Assembly: GCA_037893245.1 (NCBI GenBank) | Contig: JBAIAA010000009.1 | Coordinates: 2,232,001 to 2,296,000 of the forward strand | From: Crossaster papposus | Lineage: Eukaryota; Echinodermata; Asteroidea; Velatida; Solasteridae | DNA length: 64,000 nucleotides | Direction: 5' to 3' | Part shown: one piece after another, positions 63,315-64,000 of the stretch | How positions within the stretch are numbered: the stretch's first letter is position 1 | How the letters are laid out: the number at the start of each line of letters is the position of its first letter | Notes under the pieces: generated by a model | The model's input: only the letters and a program-made list of their open reading frames with translations | What the model was told of the DNA's origin: nothing | Databases searched by the model: none | Program-made: the position numbers and the translations under genes

Positions 63315-64000
63315 CATACAAACACATCATAAAACATGGCTGCGAATGAGGATAATTTTCTCGACTTATATCTGAGCTGCGAGCCTCAACGTTGTTTGAG
63401 AATGAAGGGACACTCACCAGCCCGACATCTGAGCAAAAATATTGCCAAATTTCTCACTGGAAAAAAAACAAACTTAGAGACTCATGCGTCAGGACACTGG
63501 CGGTATATGCCTATGTGACAATACACGTGTACATACATACACATAAGAAAACATGGCTGCGAATGAGCATAATTTTCTCTACAAATATCTGAGCTGCGAG
63601 CCTCAACGTTGTTCGAGAATGAAGAGACACTCACCAGCTCGACATCTGAGCCAAAATATTGCCAAATTTCTCACTGGAACAAACCTAAACTGAGAGACTC
63701 ATGCGTCAGGACACTGGCGGGATAAGCCTATGTGACAATACACGTGTACATACATACACATAAGAAAACATGGCTGCGAATGAGCATAATTTTCTCGACA
63801 TATATCTGAGCTGCGAGCCTCAACGTTGTTCGAGAATGAAGAGACACTCACCAGCTCGACATCTGAGCCAAAATATTGCCAAATGTCTCACTGGAACAAA
63901 CCTAAACTGAGAGACTCATGCGTCAGGACACTGGCGGCATATGCCTATGTGGCACTACACGTGTACATACAAACACATCAGAAAACATGGCTGCGAATGA

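Larger units (their letters stand above)
51527..64000. repeat. ~217 bp satellite array, right block
   Basis: The same satellite family resumes exactly at the element B border (ATACATACACATAAG) and continues to the window end. From about 55.8 kb it is organised as a ~3 kb HOR with embedded TIR elements. The left part (51.5-55.8 kb) has mixed monomers and a CATAC microsatellite expansion near 53479. Short ORFs on both strands are incidental. Confidence 0.96.
55785..64000. repeat. Higher-order repeat with two TIR elements per unit
   Basis: Landmarks repeat at 3184 bp (56042/59226/62410; 58406/61590; 59787/62971) or 2967 bp (56820/59787; 57767/60734). The 217 bp difference is one monomer: copy 1 has an extra unit near 56.47-56.69 kb and copy 2 one near 61.27-61.49 kb. 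Copies are about 55785-58968, 58969-62152 and 62153 to the window end (partial). Each unit holds about 12-13 monomers, one shortened by ~50 bp (junctions near 58958 and 62142), and two 198 bp TIR elements. Confidence 0.88.

Overview
The window is eukaryotic, non-genic DNA, most likely from a metazoan and probably a marine invertebrate. Supporting this are tens of kilobases of a ~217 bp tandem satellite, three degenerate or nested Ty3/gypsy-type LTR retroelements, a small terminal-inverted-repeat element co-amplified with the satellite, and a fragment that reads as nuclear 28S rRNA. A mollusc would fit (element B uses a tRNA-Leu-type primer site like the clam Steamer element), but the sequence does not settle the species. 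I see no intact host protein-coding gene, tRNA gene or prokaryotic feature.

Layout. (1) 1-32707: satellite array, about 150 monomers of ~217 bp, with local higher-order repeats (HORs) of ~2389 bp (11 monomers), 1302 bp (6 monomers) and 3468 bp (16 monomers). Short ORFs across it are by-products of a stop-poor monomer; 217 is not a multiple of three, so the frame shifts at each unit. (2) 32708-40532: an AT-rich block holding gypsy element A on the minus strand (LTR remnant, leader, gag, protease, RT/RNase H, integrase, C-terminal tail, polypurine tract, LTR remnant), broken by frameshifts, stops and a deletion. (3) 40533-41389: about four satellite monomers. (4) 41390-51526: gypsy element B on the minus strand, with two ~1.47 kb LTRs, a tRNA-Leu-type primer site and a clean 4 bp target duplication in a satellite monomer. 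Its gag-pol is defective, lacking the nucleocapsid knuckle and the integrase HHCC domain. Its pol is split by a nested plus-strand insertion (45897-47623): a 28S rRNA fragment fused to the 3' half of a third gypsy-type element C (RT-RNase H, stop, polypurine tract, 183 bp LTR). (5) 51527-64000: satellite again. Its right part is a ~3 kb HOR carrying two copies per unit of a 198 bp TIR element (MITE-like), five copies in all.

How it fits together. The satellite is the ground state; element B and the MITE both inserted at the same point of the monomer, just after its CACGTG palindrome, and the MITEs were then multiplied by HOR amplification. Element B served as target for the chimeric 28S/element C insertion. 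All retroelement ORFs look inactive in this copy. The most notable observations are the shared insertion point in the satellite, the MITE-bearing HOR, the 28S-retroelement chimera, the RNase H-terminal pol of element C, and the complementary truncation of element A's two LTRs.
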